This document shows positions 54,802-64,000 of a stretch of 64,000 nucleotides of DNA, in pieces. Where the stretch lies: NCBI RefSeq assembly GCF_030758975.1, contig NZ_CP132359.1:3848009-3912008 (forward strand), read 5' to 3'. Position numbers and translations under genes: made by a program. Positions within the stretch are counted from its first letter, which is position 1; every line of letters starts with the position of its first letter. The notes under the pieces were generated by a model that was not told the DNA's origin, did not search any database, and saw only the letters and a list, made by a program, of their open reading frames with translations. This stretch comes from Bosea beijingensis (GTDB lineage Bacteria; Pseudomonadota; Alphaproteobacteria; Rhizobiales; Beijerinckiaceae).

Positions 54802-55562
54802 CCATCCATTTCATCGGCGCCGGCCCCGGCGCGCCCGATCTCATCACGCTGCGCGGGCGCGACCTGATCGCCGCTTCGCCCGTCTGCCTCTATGCGGGGT
54901 CGCTGATCCCCAAGGCGATGCTCGACTGGTGCCCGCCCGGTGCGCGGATCGTCGACACCGCTCCGCTCGATCTCGATGCGATCATCGCCGAGATGGAGGC
55001 AGCGCATCGCGCCGGACAGGACGTGGCGCGATTGCATTCCGGCGATCTCTCGATCTGGAGCGCCTGCGGGGAGCAGATGCGGCGGCTCGACCGAACAGGC
55101 ATTCCCTATACGGTGACGCCGGGCGTTCCGGCCTTCGCCGCCGCCGCCGCGGTGCTGAAGCGCGAGCTGACCTTGCCGGGCGTGGCGCAATCGCTGGTGC
55201 TGACGCGCACCTCCGGCCGCGCCTCGGCCATGCCCGACAAGGAAAAGCTCGCGACCTTCGCTGCTTCCGGCGCGACGCTCGCGATCCATCTCTCGATCCA
55301 TGTGGTCGAGCAGGTGGTGGCGGAGCTGACGCCGTTCTACGGTCCCGATTGCCCGGTCGCCGTGGTGTTCCGCGCGACATGGCCGGACGAGACGGTGCTG
55401 CAAGGCAGGCTCACCGATATCGCCGGGAAGGTTCGTGCGAGCGCACTTGAGCGTACCGCACTGATCCTGATCGGGCCGGCGCTGGCGGCCGATGATTTCG
55501 GCGAAAGCGCGCTCTATTCGATCGACTACGACCGCCGCTTCCGGCCGCGAGGCGGGCGATGA
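54798..55562 (+). CDS. cobM: Precorrin-4 C11-methyltransferase (CobM)
   Basis: A 254-residue class III SAM methyltransferase. Motifs: [42 protein letters not shown] and [12 protein letters not shown]. It methylates C11 of precorrin-4. The ATG at 54798 overlaps the cobE stop; the upstream open frame is a shadow. The stop overlaps the cobB start. Confidence 0.93.
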   Translation: MTIHFIGAGPGAPDLITLRGRDLIAASPVCLYAGSLIPKAMLDWCPPGARIVDTAPLDLDAIIAEMEAAHRAGQDVARLHSGDLSIWSACGEQMRRLDRTGIPYTVTPGVPAFAAAAAVLKRELTLPGVAQSLVLTRTSGRASAMPDKEKLATFAASGATLAIHLSIHVVEQVVAELTPFYGPDCPVAVVFRATWPDETVLQGRLTDIAGKVRASALERTALILIGPALAADDFGESALYSIDYDRRFRPRGGR

Positions 55563-56887
55563 CAGCGCGTGGGCTCCTCATCGCCGCGCCGCGTTCCGGT
55601 TCCGGCAAGACCACGATCACGTTGGGGCTGCAACGCGCCCTGACGCGGCGCGGCCTCACCGTGCGCGGCTTGAAATGCGGGCCGGATTATATCGACCCGG
55701 CCTTCCATGCCGCGGCGACCGGGGCGCCCAGCGCCAATCTCGACAGCTATGCCATGACGGACGGGCTGCTCGGGCGGATCGCCGGCGAAGCGGCCGATGG
55801 CGCCGATATCGTCATCGCAGAGGGCTCGATGGGGCTGTTCGATGCCGTGCCGGGCGAGGTTGGGCATACGGGCGCCAGCGCCGATATCGCGGCGCTGGCC
55901 GGCTGGCCCGTCGTGCTCGTCATCGATGTCTCCGGTGCGGCGCAATCGGCGGCGGCGGTCGCGCTCGGCTGCAAGCTCTACGATCCTCGCATCCGCGTCG
56001 CTGGCGTGATCCTGAACAAGGTCGCGAGCGCCCGCCATGAGCGGCTGGTGCGGCAAGGCATGGAGCGTGTCGGCCTGCCCGTGCTCGGCGCCCTGCCGCG
56101 CGAGGCGAGCCTGATCCTGCCCGAACGCCATCTCGGGCTGGTCCAGGCCGGCGAAACCGCAGATCTCCATGCGCGACTTGATGCCCTGGCGGAAGCCGTC
56201 TCAAACGCCGTCGATCTCGATGCCGTCATGGCCGCAACCGGCGCCACGACGCTTCCGGTAACGACTGGCAATGCGCCCCCGCCCCTGCCCGCGCCGGGCC
56301 GGCGGATCGCCATCGCACGTGATGCCGCCTTCTCCTTCGTCTATCCGCATGTCGAGGCTGGCTGGCGCGCGGCGGGCGCGGAACTCGTGCCGTTCTCGCC
56401 GCTCAAGGATGAAGCACCGCCCAAGGATTGCGACGCCTGCTGGCTGCCGGGTGGCTATCCCGAACTGCATGCCGGCACGATCGCTGCAGCCGACCGCTTC
56501 CTCGGCGGCCTGCGCAGGTTCGCCGAGACCCGGCCGGTGCATGGCGAGTGCGGAGGCTACATGGTGCTCGGGCGCAGCCTGACCGATGCCGACGGTGTCA
56601 CCCATGCCATGGCCGGCCTGCTCTCGGTCGAGACTTCCTTTGCGAAGAGGAAGATGAACCTGGGCTATCGCCGGGCAGTGCTTGAAGCGGACGGCCCATT
56701 GGGGCCGGCCGACTCGGCGCTCACCGGACATGAATTCCACTACGCCAGCATCATCGCGCAGGGAGACGATCCGCCCTTCGCGACCGTCACGGATCCGCAT
56801 GGCTCGGCGCCCGTTCCTGCCGGAAGCCGACGCGGACTGGTGACAGGCTCGTTCTTCCACGCGATCGCGACGGCAGGCCCGGCGTGA
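55559..56887 (+). CDS. cobB: Hydrogenobyrinic acid a,c-diamide synthase (CobB)
   Basis: A 442-residue ATP- and glutamine-dependent amidase. The N-terminal P-loop-like domain has [17 protein letters not shown] and [12 protein letters not shown]. The C-terminal class I glutaminase has the nucleophile in [12 protein letters not shown] and TGSFFHAI at the end. It amidates the a and c side chains before cobalt insertion by CobN. It overlaps bluB by four bases. Confidence 0.93.
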   Translation: MTARGLLIAAPRSGSGKTTITLGLQRALTRRGLTVRGLKCGPDYIDPAFHAAATGAPSANLDSYAMTDGLLGRIAGEAADGADIVIAEGSMGLFDAVPGEVGHTGASADIAALAGWPVVLVIDVSGAAQSAAAVALGCKLYDPRIRVAGVILNKVASARHERLVRQGMERVGLPVLGALPREASLILPERHLGLVQAGETADLHARLDALAEAVSNAVDLDAVMAATGATTLPVTTGNAPPPLPAPGRRIAIARDAAFSFVYPHVEAGWRAAGAELVPFSPLKDEAPPKDCDACWLPGGYPELHAGTIAAADRFLGGLRRFAETRPVHGECGGYMVLGRSLTDADGVTHAMAGLLSVETSFAKRKMNLGYRRAVLEADGPLGPADSALTGHEFHYASIIAQGDDPPFATVTDPHGSAPVPAGSRRGLVTGSFFHAIATAGPA

Positions 56888-57495
56888 GCCAGGCGCCGGT
56901 CTTCGACGCGGTTTTCGCCCGGCAGTTCGAGGAATTGCTGCGCTGGCGGCGCGATGTCCGGCGATTCAGGCGCGAGGCGGTCCCCGCCGCATTGATCGAG
57001 ACCCTGCTGGCTCAGACCAGGCTCTCCCCTTCCGTCGGGCACGCGCAGCCCTGGCGTTGGCTCGCCGTTTCGGAGCCGGCGCAACGCGCGGCCGTGCAGG
57101 AAAGCTTCAGCCGCTGCAATGCGGATGCGCTCGCCGCCTACGAGGGCGAGCGCGCCGCGCTCTATGCCCGCCTGAAGCTCGAAGGACTGCGGGAAGCCCC
57201 GGTGCAATTCGCCGTGTTCTGCGATCATGGCACCGCGCGCGGCCATGGGCTCGGCCGCCAGACAATGCCCGAGATGCTGGATTATTCGGTGGTCGCGGCG
57301 ATCACGCAATTCTGGCTGTCGGCGCGCGTTCGCGGGCTCGGCGTCGGCTGGGTCTCGATCCTCGATCCCGGCGAGATCGCCGAGGTTCTCAAGACCCAGC
57401 CGGACTGGAAGCTCGTCGCCTATCTCTGCGTCGGCTGGCCGGAGGAGGATTGCGACGTGCCCGAGCTGGTCAGGGCGGGTTGGGAGCGCGGCTGA
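56884..57495 (+). CDS. bluB: 5,6-Dimethylbenzimidazole synthase (BluB)
   Basis: A 203-residue nitroreductase-fold enzyme that turns FMNH2 plus O2 into the lower ligand of B12. Motifs: RRDVRRFRREAVP, SPSVGHAQPWRW, and LGVGWVSILDP. The GTG start at 56884 overlaps cobB. It is the last gene of the riboswitch-led operon. Its 3' end overlaps the convergent MFS gene by 26 bp. Confidence 0.93.
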   Translation: MSQAPVFDAVFARQFEELLRWRRDVRRFRREAVPAALIETLLAQTRLSPSVGHAQPWRWLAVSEPAQRAAVQESFSRCNADALAAYEGERAALYARLKLEGLREAPVQFAVFCDHGTARGHGLGRQTMPEMLDYSVVAAITQFWLSARVRGLGVGWVSILDPGEIAEVLKTQPDWKLVAYLCVGWPEEDCDVPELVRAGWERG

Positions 57496-58702
57496 GCCCA
57501 AGGCCGGCAAGGTCTCGCCGCAGACCGAAGGAGGTCAGCACCGCCAGCAGGGCGAGCAGCGCGACGAGCCAGGCTGCACCGGTCCAGCCGATGCCGGAGA
57601 TCACCAGACCGACCACGGCCGGCCCCAGCACCTGGCCGAGATTGCTGCCCTGCATCAGGAGGCCGATGCTCGCCGGGACCAGATTCGGACGCGAGGCGAG
57701 CGAGGCCGCGGTCGAGAGCAGGGTCGCGGGGATGAAGCCCCCCGCCGTCGCGAACAGGATGCCGGCCAGGAAGGCGCCGGCCGGCGGCAGGAGCGGCAGG
57801 AAGACGAAGACAGCAGCCAGCCCCATCGCGACACTCGCGCCGACGAGGACCACGAGCCGCGACACCCCGCGAGCGAGCAAAGCGCCGGCGATCAGATTGC
57901 CGACGATGTTGCCGGCGGTCGCGAGCCCGCTCAACAGACCTGCGACGGCGAGCGAGCTGTGCATCCGCTCGATCAGCAGCACGGGCAGGAAGCTGAGCAC
58001 CGCGAAGAACATCATGGCGTAGAGCGCGAAACATAAAGCCAGGAGCAACGGTCCGCGCGTCCGGAACATATTCCCGGCATCGGAAGCTAGCTGCCGCCAC
58101 GATACGCTTGCACCCGCCGCGGCGGCCGGCACTCTCACGGCGACGGCCATGCCGGCTGTGAGTGCGAAGCCCGCTCCCGCCAGCCAGATCGCACGCCAGC
58201 CACCGAAGAGCGGCCCGAGCAGCATCGCCAGCGCCATGCCAGCCGGCATGAAGCAGCTCCACAGCGCCATCGCGATCTCGCGGTCGCGCTCGCCGACGCA
58301 GCGGCGCAGCAAAGCCGGGCCGGCGACGCTGACCATAAGGAAGCCCGACCCCTCGATAATGCGGCAAGCGAGGAGAGGTCCGAGGCCGGAGGTAGCAGCG
58401 CCCAACGCACTGCCAAGCGCGAGCATGACGAGCCCGAGCAGCAGGATACGGCGGTCGCCGAAGCGCGTCGCCAGCGCGCCGACCGGCACGCCGCCGAACA
58501 GGCCGAGCACGGCGAAGATCGAACTGACCCAGCCGAGGACGGCGAGATCGCGCCCGGTCTCGACCTGCAGCAGCGGAATCGCGATCGCCGCCTTGCCGAT
58601 CTGCAGCGATGCGGCGATGCCGGCCGTGACGACCAGCATAACCACCCACCAGTCGGTGCGGGCCGTCACCGTGCTTCCGGCGGTCTTATCGATCTTGTGC
58701 AA
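57470..58702 (-). CDS. MFS transporter divergent from a LysR gene
   Basis: A 410-residue protein with about 12 membrane helices. Loop 2-3 is GVPVGALATRFGDRRILLLG. It is divergent from a LysR regulator with 92 bp between starts, so LysR probably controls it. Its substrate is unknown; drug or metabolite efflux and uptake are all possible. The 3' end overlaps bluB, but nothing else links it to B12. Confidence 0.82.
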   Translation of the reverse strand: MHKIDKTAGSTVTARTDWWVVMLVVTAGIAASLQIGKAAIAIPLLQVETGRDLAVLGWVSSIFAVLGLFGGVPVGALATRFGDRRILLLGLVMLALGSALGAATSGLGPLLACRIIEGSGFLMVSVAGPALLRRCVGERDREIAMALWSCFMPAGMALAMLLGPLFGGWRAIWLAGAGFALTAGMAVAVRVPAAAAGASVSWRQLASDAGNMFRTRGPLLLALCFALYAMMFFAVLSFLPVLLIERMHSSLAVAGLLSGLATAGNIVGNLIAGALLARGVSRLVVLVGASVAMGLAAVFVFLPLLPPAGAFLAGILFATAGGFIPATLLSTAASLASRPNLVPASIGLLMQGSNLGQVLGPAVVGLVISGIGWTGAAWLVALLALLAVLTSFGLRRDLAGLGLSRAPNPP

Positions 58703-58745
58703 GCTGCATCACCTCGTTGCCGCCTCGTGATGCACCTTCGCTCCA

Positions 58746-58793
58746 ATCGATAAAAGTGAGATAATTTGCATCGAGTTGATCTATTACATCGAT
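58746..58793. promoter_or_regulatory. Candidate LysR binding region between MFS and lysR genes
   Basis: Three ATCGA[T/G] hexamers (58746, 58770, 58788) lie in the only AT-rich stretch of the divergent gap; the last abuts the lysR start. Each half-site fits the T-N11-A style loosely. Binding is inferred from position. Confidence 0.35.
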
Positions 58794-58794
58794 C

Positions 58795-59703
58795 ATGCTC
58801 GACAATCTCTCCCTCGACCAGATGCGCATGTTCCTCGCGGTCTGCGATAGCGGCAGCTTCCGTGCGGCGGCGAAAAGGCTTGGTCGCGTGCAGTCGGCGG
58901 TCAGTCATGCCATCGCCAGGCTTGAGGACGAGCTCGGCGTCACGCTCTTCGACCGCTCGGGCCACCGGCCAGTGCCGACGCCGGAAGGCCGCGCCCTGCT
59001 CGCCAATGTGCGCGACGTGCTGCTGCGCGTCGATGCCATGCGGGCGCGGGCTCGCGGATTGCGAGAGGGTGTCGAACTCGAACTGTCGCTGACCATCGAC
59101 GTGCTGTTCCCGCCCTTGCTGGTCGGTGCGGCGCTGGCCGAGATGAGCCTGACCTACCCGTCCGTCGCGATCCGGCTCTCGGCCGAGGCCCTGGGCGGCC
59201 CGATCACGGCGCTTCTGGAAGAACGCAGCCAGGTCTCGGTCATCGTCGGCGAAAGCTTCCGCGATCCGCGCATCGCGATCGCGGCACTGACCTCGATCGA
59301 GATGATCGCGGTGGCGGCGCCGCCCCATCCGCTGGGGCAAGCGAGCAGGCGGGTGCTCGATGCGGCCGCGCTCGCCGACCATCTCCAGATCGTGCAGTTC
59401 GACCGCTCGCCACTGACCGACCAGCGCGATATCGGCGTGATCTCGCCGCGGACCTGCCGCGTCGGCGGGCAGGACATCAAGCACGCCATGATCCGCGCGG
59501 GACTGGGCTGGGGCCGGCTGCCGGGCTGGCTTGCAGCGGATGATCTCGCCAGCGGCCGGCTGGTGCGGGTCGAGACGGGCGTGCTCGGCCGGCGCGGCGG
59601 GCTTCCGGCCGAAGCCTATCTCGGGCACCGGCTGGACGCGCCGCTCGGACCGGCCGCGCGTAGCTTCGCGGCGACGCTGACGCGGCTTTGCGCCGAGCCA
59701 TAG
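58795..59703 (+). CDS. LysR-family transcriptional regulator
   Basis: A 302-residue regulator. The HTH is at about 18-45 (FRAAAKRLGRVQSAVSHAIA), and a substrate-binding domain covers about 95-295. It is divergent from the MFS transporter, the classical arrangement for a LysR target. The effector is unknown. It converges with the caspase-like gene, separated by a strong terminator hairpin. Confidence 0.9.
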   Translation: MLDNLSLDQMRMFLAVCDSGSFRAAAKRLGRVQSAVSHAIARLEDELGVTLFDRSGHRPVPTPEGRALLANVRDVLLRVDAMRARARGLREGVELELSLTIDVLFPPLLVGAALAEMSLTYPSVAIRLSAEALGGPITALLEERSQVSVIVGESFRDPRIAIAALTSIEMIAVAAPPHPLGQASRRVLDAAALADHLQIVQFDRSPLTDQRDIGVISPRTCRVGGQDIKHAMIRAGLGWGRLPGWLAADDLASGRLVRVETGVLGRRGGLPAEAYLGHRLDAPLGPAARSFAATLTRLCAEP

Positions 59704-59720
59704 CTTCGGCGCCGAAAGGA

Positions 59721-59748
59721 AAAGGGCCGGCCCTTGAGGCCGACCTTT
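59721..59748. terminator. Bidirectional terminator between lysR and the caspase-like gene
   Basis: AAAGGGCCGGCC (59721-59732) and GGCCGACCTTT (59738-59748) form an 11-12 bp stem with one bulge and a five-base loop. Read on the minus strand it is followed by a T-rich tail (TTTTCCTTT), 28 bp after the caspase-like stop. A 12-bp palindrome TTCGGCGCCGAA precedes it at 59705. Confidence 0.7.
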
Positions 59749-59775
59749 CGAATCATGAGAGCGGCGAGCGATCCG

Positions 59776-61428
59776 TCAGCGGCGGAAGCCGCCGCCAATC
59801 GCGCCACCGAGTACGCCACCGACGATCCCGCCGAAGATCGCTGCGCCAGCGCTGTCACCGGAGTCGCCTTCACGCGTCCGGACGCGGCCCTGATAGCCGG
59901 TGCTGGTCGTGCCGCGGCGCGGCGTCGCGGTCGTGGTGCCCTGGTAGGCCTGGCCGCGTTCGCGGGCGATGTCACGCCGATACATCTCGTCGCCTTCATA
60001 GGACGTGACGTTGCGGGTGGCGGCCTTGCCTTCGCCGGCCGTCTTGGCGCTGCGCTTCTTCTCGGCGGCAGCTTTCTCCTCGGCGAGCACGGCCTGATAG
60101 GCGGCCTCGCTCTGGGCACGCAGCGCACTGACCTGCATCGCGGTCAGGAAGCCCGTCTCCGGGATGCTGCGCGACTTCTGCCAGGCCTGGATAGCCTTGC
60201 GATGGCTCGGGCTGAAGGTCGCCGCGGCCTTGCCGGGCTGGAAGCCGCTGACGCGCAGGCGGGTCTGCACCTCGCGCCGGCCGACATTGTCCAGCTTCAT
60301 CGCGGTCTCGGTCTGCGCCGTGCCGATTTCCTTCTTGAGCGCCTCGTCATTAACGCCGGGAGGCGTGGCAAGGAAGCCGCTCGCCGGCTTCGAGGCATCG
60401 AGGCTGGCGAGGCGGTTGCGGGCGAAGGTCGCGAACTGACCCGAAGGGAAGGCGTCGAGATAGGCGCGGTAGTCGGCGGCCGAGTTGCCGCGCTCGGCGA
60501 CTTCCCAGGTCTTGATGTCGATCTGGGTGCGATCGAGCGAGGGGGCTGCCGGCATTGCCGGCATCGGCACGGCGGCGTCGATGGTCTTGGTCGCGGCCAC
60601 GCCCGGATCGACCGCGGCGAGCTTCAGAGTCGGGTTGAGCTTGAACTCGCCGATGATCGAGGAATTGGTCCAGGGCTTCTGCTTCTTGCCGGTGCTCTCC
60701 CAGACATCGGCGCGCACGCGGTCCATCACCGTCGTGATCGACACCTCGGGCGTCTCGATATGCTTGAGCAGCGCGCTGGTGAAGGGGCTGTTGGTGTCGC
60801 GCTCGCCATCCATGGCGGTGGCGCGTGGATCGGTGGCGAAGGCGATCAGGATGCCGGAGGCCGACTGTGTCTCGATCGCTGTCAGGCCGCGGGTGACGGC
60901 GCGGGATTTCGCCGCGAGCTGGGCGGCGAAGGGATTGTCGCGGCAGGCGTCGAGGATGACGATGTTGACGCGCTCGTCGCGCTGCATCTGGCGCAGCACG
61001 AGCTGGACGTTCACGGCCCGGAAATCAAGGTCGGCTTCAGACCGCAGCGAGGCGTCGACGGGGATCAGGTAGTTCTCGTCGCCGACGGCGATGCCGTGGC
61101 CGGCATAATAGACGAGGCCGGCCTTGGCGCCGTCGAGCTTCTGCGCGAATTCGCGCACGATGCCCGTCATCTCGTCCATCTTGAGATTGTAGCCCTCGAC
61201 GACGTCGAAGCCGAGGCGCTTGAGCGCGGCCGAGATGCCCTTGGCATCGCGCTCCGGATTGGATAGCGGCGGCACGGCCGTATAGATGCTGTTGCCGATG
61301 ACGAGCGCGACCCGCCGCTCGGGCACGGCCGCGGAGGAAGGCGAGGCCAGCGCCACTGCTGAGAGCACCAGCGCAAAGGCGACAGCCATTCGGGCACGGA
61401 ACCCCGGAACCAGAGACGCGAAGTTCAC
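59776..61428 (-). CDS. Secreted caspase-like (C14/p20) protein with peptidoglycan-binding-like domain
   Basis: A protein of about 550 residues. The GTG start at 61428 has a strong ribosome site (GGGGAGG) and gives a signal peptide (MAVAFALVLSAVALASP). The caspase p20 domain has catalytic His111 in YYAGHGIAVG and Cys162 in ILDACRDNPF. A coiled or repeat region follows, then a peptidoglycan-binding-like unit (RKAIQAWQKSRSIPETGFL) near residue 415. The Gly-rich C-terminus (GGIVGGVLGGAIGGGF) resembles outer-membrane glycine zippers. Similar orthocaspases are common in Hyphomicrobiales; their function in the envelope is mostly unknown. Confidence 0.85.
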   Translation of the reverse strand: MNFASLVPGFRARMAVAFALVLSAVALASPSSAAVPERRVALVIGNSIYTAVPPLSNPERDAKGISAALKRLGFDVVEGYNLKMDEMTGIVREFAQKLDGAKAGLVYYAGHGIAVGDENYLIPVDASLRSEADLDFRAVNVQLVLRQMQRDERVNIVILDACRDNPFAAQLAAKSRAVTRGLTAIETQSASGILIAFATDPRATAMDGERDTNSPFTSALLKHIETPEVSITTVMDRVRADVWESTGKKQKPWTNSSIIGEFKLNPTLKLAAVDPGVAATKTIDAAVPMPAMPAAPSLDRTQIDIKTWEVAERGNSAADYRAYLDAFPSGQFATFARNRLASLDASKPASGFLATPPGVNDEALKKEIGTAQTETAMKLDNVGRREVQTRLRVSGFQPGKAAATFSPSHRKAIQAWQKSRSIPETGFLTAMQVSALRAQSEAAYQAVLAEEKAAAEKKRSAKTAGEGKAATRNVTSYEGDEMYRRDIARERGQAYQGTTTATPRRGTTSTGYQGRVRTREGDSGDSAGAAIFGGIVGGVLGGAIGGGFRR

Positions 61429-61826
61429 GACAACCTCCCCAATTCGGCAATCGGCTGCCCGCCAGCAACGGTCGGTGCAGCGCAGATTCAGAAACACGGC
61501 GGCAATATGGACGAAAGATGGCCGTCTTTTACCGCAACACGCTCCGCTGGTAAACCGGAACGTCTCTTCGTCGCGCGAACCAGGACATCGGTTCAAATTC
61601 TTTCCGGGATCACGCGCCGGACCGCGACCATCGGGCCGGCACCAAGACACTCGCGTCCTCTATTCGCATGAGATGCAGGACATAAGACGAAGGGATGAGT
61701 GCGCGTCTGCCAAGACCGCTTTGAAACCCGCCAGCGTTGACTTATGCCCGGAGCGCGGTGCAGCATGACATGCAAGGGGAACCGCTTAAAAAAGAAAGAT
61801 AAAGCTGATGAAGGCTGGCAACCAGC
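61429..61826. other. 398-bp intergenic region, promoters of caspase-like gene and ABC operon
   Basis: No coding frame here has family similarity. It is less GC-rich than its surroundings. A near-perfect palindrome AAAGATGGCCGTCTTT is at 61514-61529, about 86 bp upstream of the caspase-like start. An A-rich stretch (TTAAAAAAGAAAGATAAA) lies 25-45 bp before the ABC ATPase start. I could not assign clear -35/-10 pairs. Confidence 0.4.
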
Positions 61827-62583
61827 ATGTCTGAGGATACTATTCTTTCGACATCAGGCCTTACAAAAGAATTTGCCGGCTTTACAGCTGTAAACGGCGT
61901 CGACCTTAGCGTGCGCCGCGGGTCTATTCACGCTCTGATCGGGCCGAACGGAGCCGGCAAGACGACCTGCTTCAATCTGTTGACCAAGTTCCTCGCACCC
62001 ACGCGCGGCGCGATCGTCTATAACGGCCGCGACATCACCCGCGAGAAGCCGGCGGAGATCGCCCGGCTCGGGCTGGTGCGCTCCTTCCAGATTTCGGCTG
62101 TGTTCCCGCAGCTCTCGGTACTGACCAATGTCCGCATCGCGCTGCAGCGGCGCAAGCGCGGCGATTCGTTCGATTTCTGGCGCTCGGAGCGCTCGCTCAA
62201 GGAACTCGATGCCGAAGCTGCGGCCCTGGTCGACGCCGTCGGCCTGACCCCGTTCCTCGGGTTGACCGCCGGCGAGCTCAGCTACGGCCGCAAGCGCGCG
62301 CTGGAGATCGCGACGACGCTGGCGCTCGACCCCGAGATGCTACTGCTCGACGAGCCGATGGCCGGCATGGGCCGCGAGGATGTCGACCGCATCGCGGCGC
62401 TGATCCGCAAGATCTCGGCCAACCGCACCATCCTGATGGTCGAGCATAATCTCTCGGTCGTCGCCTCGCTCTCGGACCGCATCACCGTGCTGGCGCGCGG
62501 GCAGGTGCTGGCGGAGGGCGATTACGCCACCGTCTCGAAGGACCCGCGCGTGGTCGAGGCCTATATCGGCTCGGGAGGCGGAC

Positions 62584-62597
<14 letters not shown>
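61827..62597 (+). CDS. Branched-chain amino acid-type ABC transporter ATPase (LivG-like)
   Basis: A 256-residue ATPase. Walker A is LIGPNGAGKTTCFNLL and Walker B is MLLLDEPMAGMG; the signature is ELSYGRKRALEIA. It ends in GGHGHH. The first gene of an operon with a LivF-like ATPase (14-bp overlap) and a binding protein. The permeases are presumably beyond the window. The substrate may be an amino acid, amide or urea. Confidence 0.9.
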
Positions 62598-63330
<733 letters not shown>

Positions 63331-63391
63331 AGCAGCGCGACCCACCAGAACAGCGCCGGCCCCAGCCGGTATCGACAGAGGGAGAACGATC

Positions 63392-64000
63392 ATGAAGCTG
63401 AAGACGATCCTCGCGACCACCGCGCTCGCAACCCTGATGGCGGCTCCTGCCATCGCCCAGCAGATCACGGTCAAGGCCGGCGTGCTGAACGACCGCTCCG
63501 GCCTCTATGCCGACCTTGCCGGCGAAGGCTCGGTGATCGCGGCGCGCATGGCGGTCGAGGACTTCAAGGCGGCAGAGAAGGGCATCAAGGTCGAGATCGT
63601 CTCGGCCGACCACCAGAACAAGCCGGATGTCGGCTCGACCATCACCCGGCAGTGGTACGACCAGGATGGCGTCGACGTGATCCTCGACGTGCCGACCTCC
63701 TCGGTCGCGCTGGCGGTGAGCCAGATCACCAAGGAGAAGAACAAGGTCCATATCAACTCGGGCGCCGGCACCTCGGACCTCACCGGCAAGGCCTGCAGCC
63801 CCAACACGATCCACTGGACCTACGACACCTACGCGCTGGCTCAGGGCACCGGCGGCGCCATGGTGAAGGCCGGCGGCGATAGCTGGTTCTTCATGACCGC
63901 GGACTACGCCTTCGGTCACGCGCTGGAGCGCGATGCGACCGCGACCATCACCAAGGCCGGCGGCAAGGTCGTGGGCTCGGTGAAGACGCCCTTCCCCGGC
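63392..64000 (+). CDS. Periplasmic substrate-binding protein of the ABC transporter (partial)
   Basis: The first 203 residues only; the gene leaves the window. A signal peptide MKLKTILATTALATLMAAPA is followed by a type I periplasmic binding fold of the Leu/Ile/Val family (VKAGVLNDRSGLYADLAGEG, FMTADYAFGHALERDA). A ribosome site GGGAGAA lies just before the ATG. The ligand is not determinable from the fragment. Confidence 0.9.
   Translation, partial: MKLKTILATTALATLMAAPAIAQQITVKAGVLNDRSGLYADLAGEGSVIAARMAVEDFKAAEKGIKVEIVSADHQNKPDVGSTITRQWYDQDGVDVILDVPTSSVALAVSQITKEKNKVHINSGAGTSDLTGKACSPNTIHWTYDTYALAQGTGGAMVKAGGDSWFFMTADYAFGHALERDATATITKAGGKVVGSVKTPFPG

Noticed and set aside
59734..61266. 510-codon plus-strand open frame opposite the caspase-like gene
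   Set aside because: Gly/Ala/Arg-rich shadow of high-GC coding DNA; the minus-strand frame has a signal peptide and caspase motifs.
61286..61768. 160-codon open frame upstream of the ABC transporter genes
   Set aside because: It begins antisense inside the caspase-like gene and its product has no recognisable domain.

Overview
This is about 64 kb of GC-rich, densely packed chromosome. The codon usage, the aerobic cobalamin gene order (cobW-N-G-H-I-J-K-L-E-M-B) led by a B12 riboswitch and cbtBA, and the bluB gene all suggest an alphaproteobacterium of the order Hyphomicrobiales, possibly Bosea- or Methylobacterium-like. The taxonomic call is inference; there is no rRNA to confirm it. I saw no tRNA genes, insertion sequences, prophage or CRISPR.

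Layout: (1) 1-3.9 kb holds the 3' end of a molybdopterin oxidoreductase subunit gene with its diheme cytochrome, then two small PepSY proteins next to a PhoP/PhoQ-like two-component system that ends in a clear intrinsic terminator. (2) 4.06-32.1 kb is a surface-polysaccharide locus. It has a complete WbpA-B-D-E set for UDP-2,3-diacetamido-glucuronate and the WbpG/HisH2/HisF2 triad, which in Pseudomonas installs an acetamidino group. It also has four GT4 glycosyltransferases, two asparagine-synthase-like amidotransferases, an ABC exporter with one permease (Wzm) and two different ATPases (Wzt), and two methyltransferases. (3) Between the two Wzt genes (15.4-22.3 kb) sits a cassette that resembles the Campylobacter jejuni O-methyl phosphoramidate pathway: a CTP:phosphoglutamine-type cytidylyltransferase, a PEP-synthase-like glutamine kinase fused to a second degenerate nucleotidyltransferase domain, and a class C26 gamma-glutamyl-CDP-amidate hydrolase. 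A CDP-glycerol-type transferase, an atypical formyltransferase-fold protein and an unknown small protein accompany them. This is the most interesting part of the window.

(4) 32.2-36.7 kb holds a GMC oxidoreductase, a small membrane protein, an MFS transporter and a 2-hydroxyacid dehydrogenase. (5) 36.8-42.9 kb has cobC and cobD (divergent, sharing one CATG as both start codons), a tetR-aidB-like pair with a palindromic operator, an MgtC-like gene, and cobO and cobU. (6) 42.98-57.5 kb is a riboswitch-headed cobalt uptake and aerobic cobalamin operon (cbtB, cbtA, DUF1636, cobW, cobN, cobG, cobH, cobI, cobJ, cobL, cobE, cobM, cobB, bluB), with cobK embedded on the opposite strand and a palindromic repeat inserted in frame into cobN. 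(7) 57.5-64 kb has an MFS/LysR divergent pair, a secreted caspase-like protein, and the start of a branched-chain-amino-acid-type ABC transporter operon that runs off the window.

The polysaccharide locus is unusually nitrogen-oriented. At least four of its proteins use glutamine as ammonia donor or substrate (two AsnB-like proteins, HisH2 with HisF2/WbpG, glutamine kinase). This points to a surface glycan carrying amidine, carboxamide and probably phosphoramidate groups.
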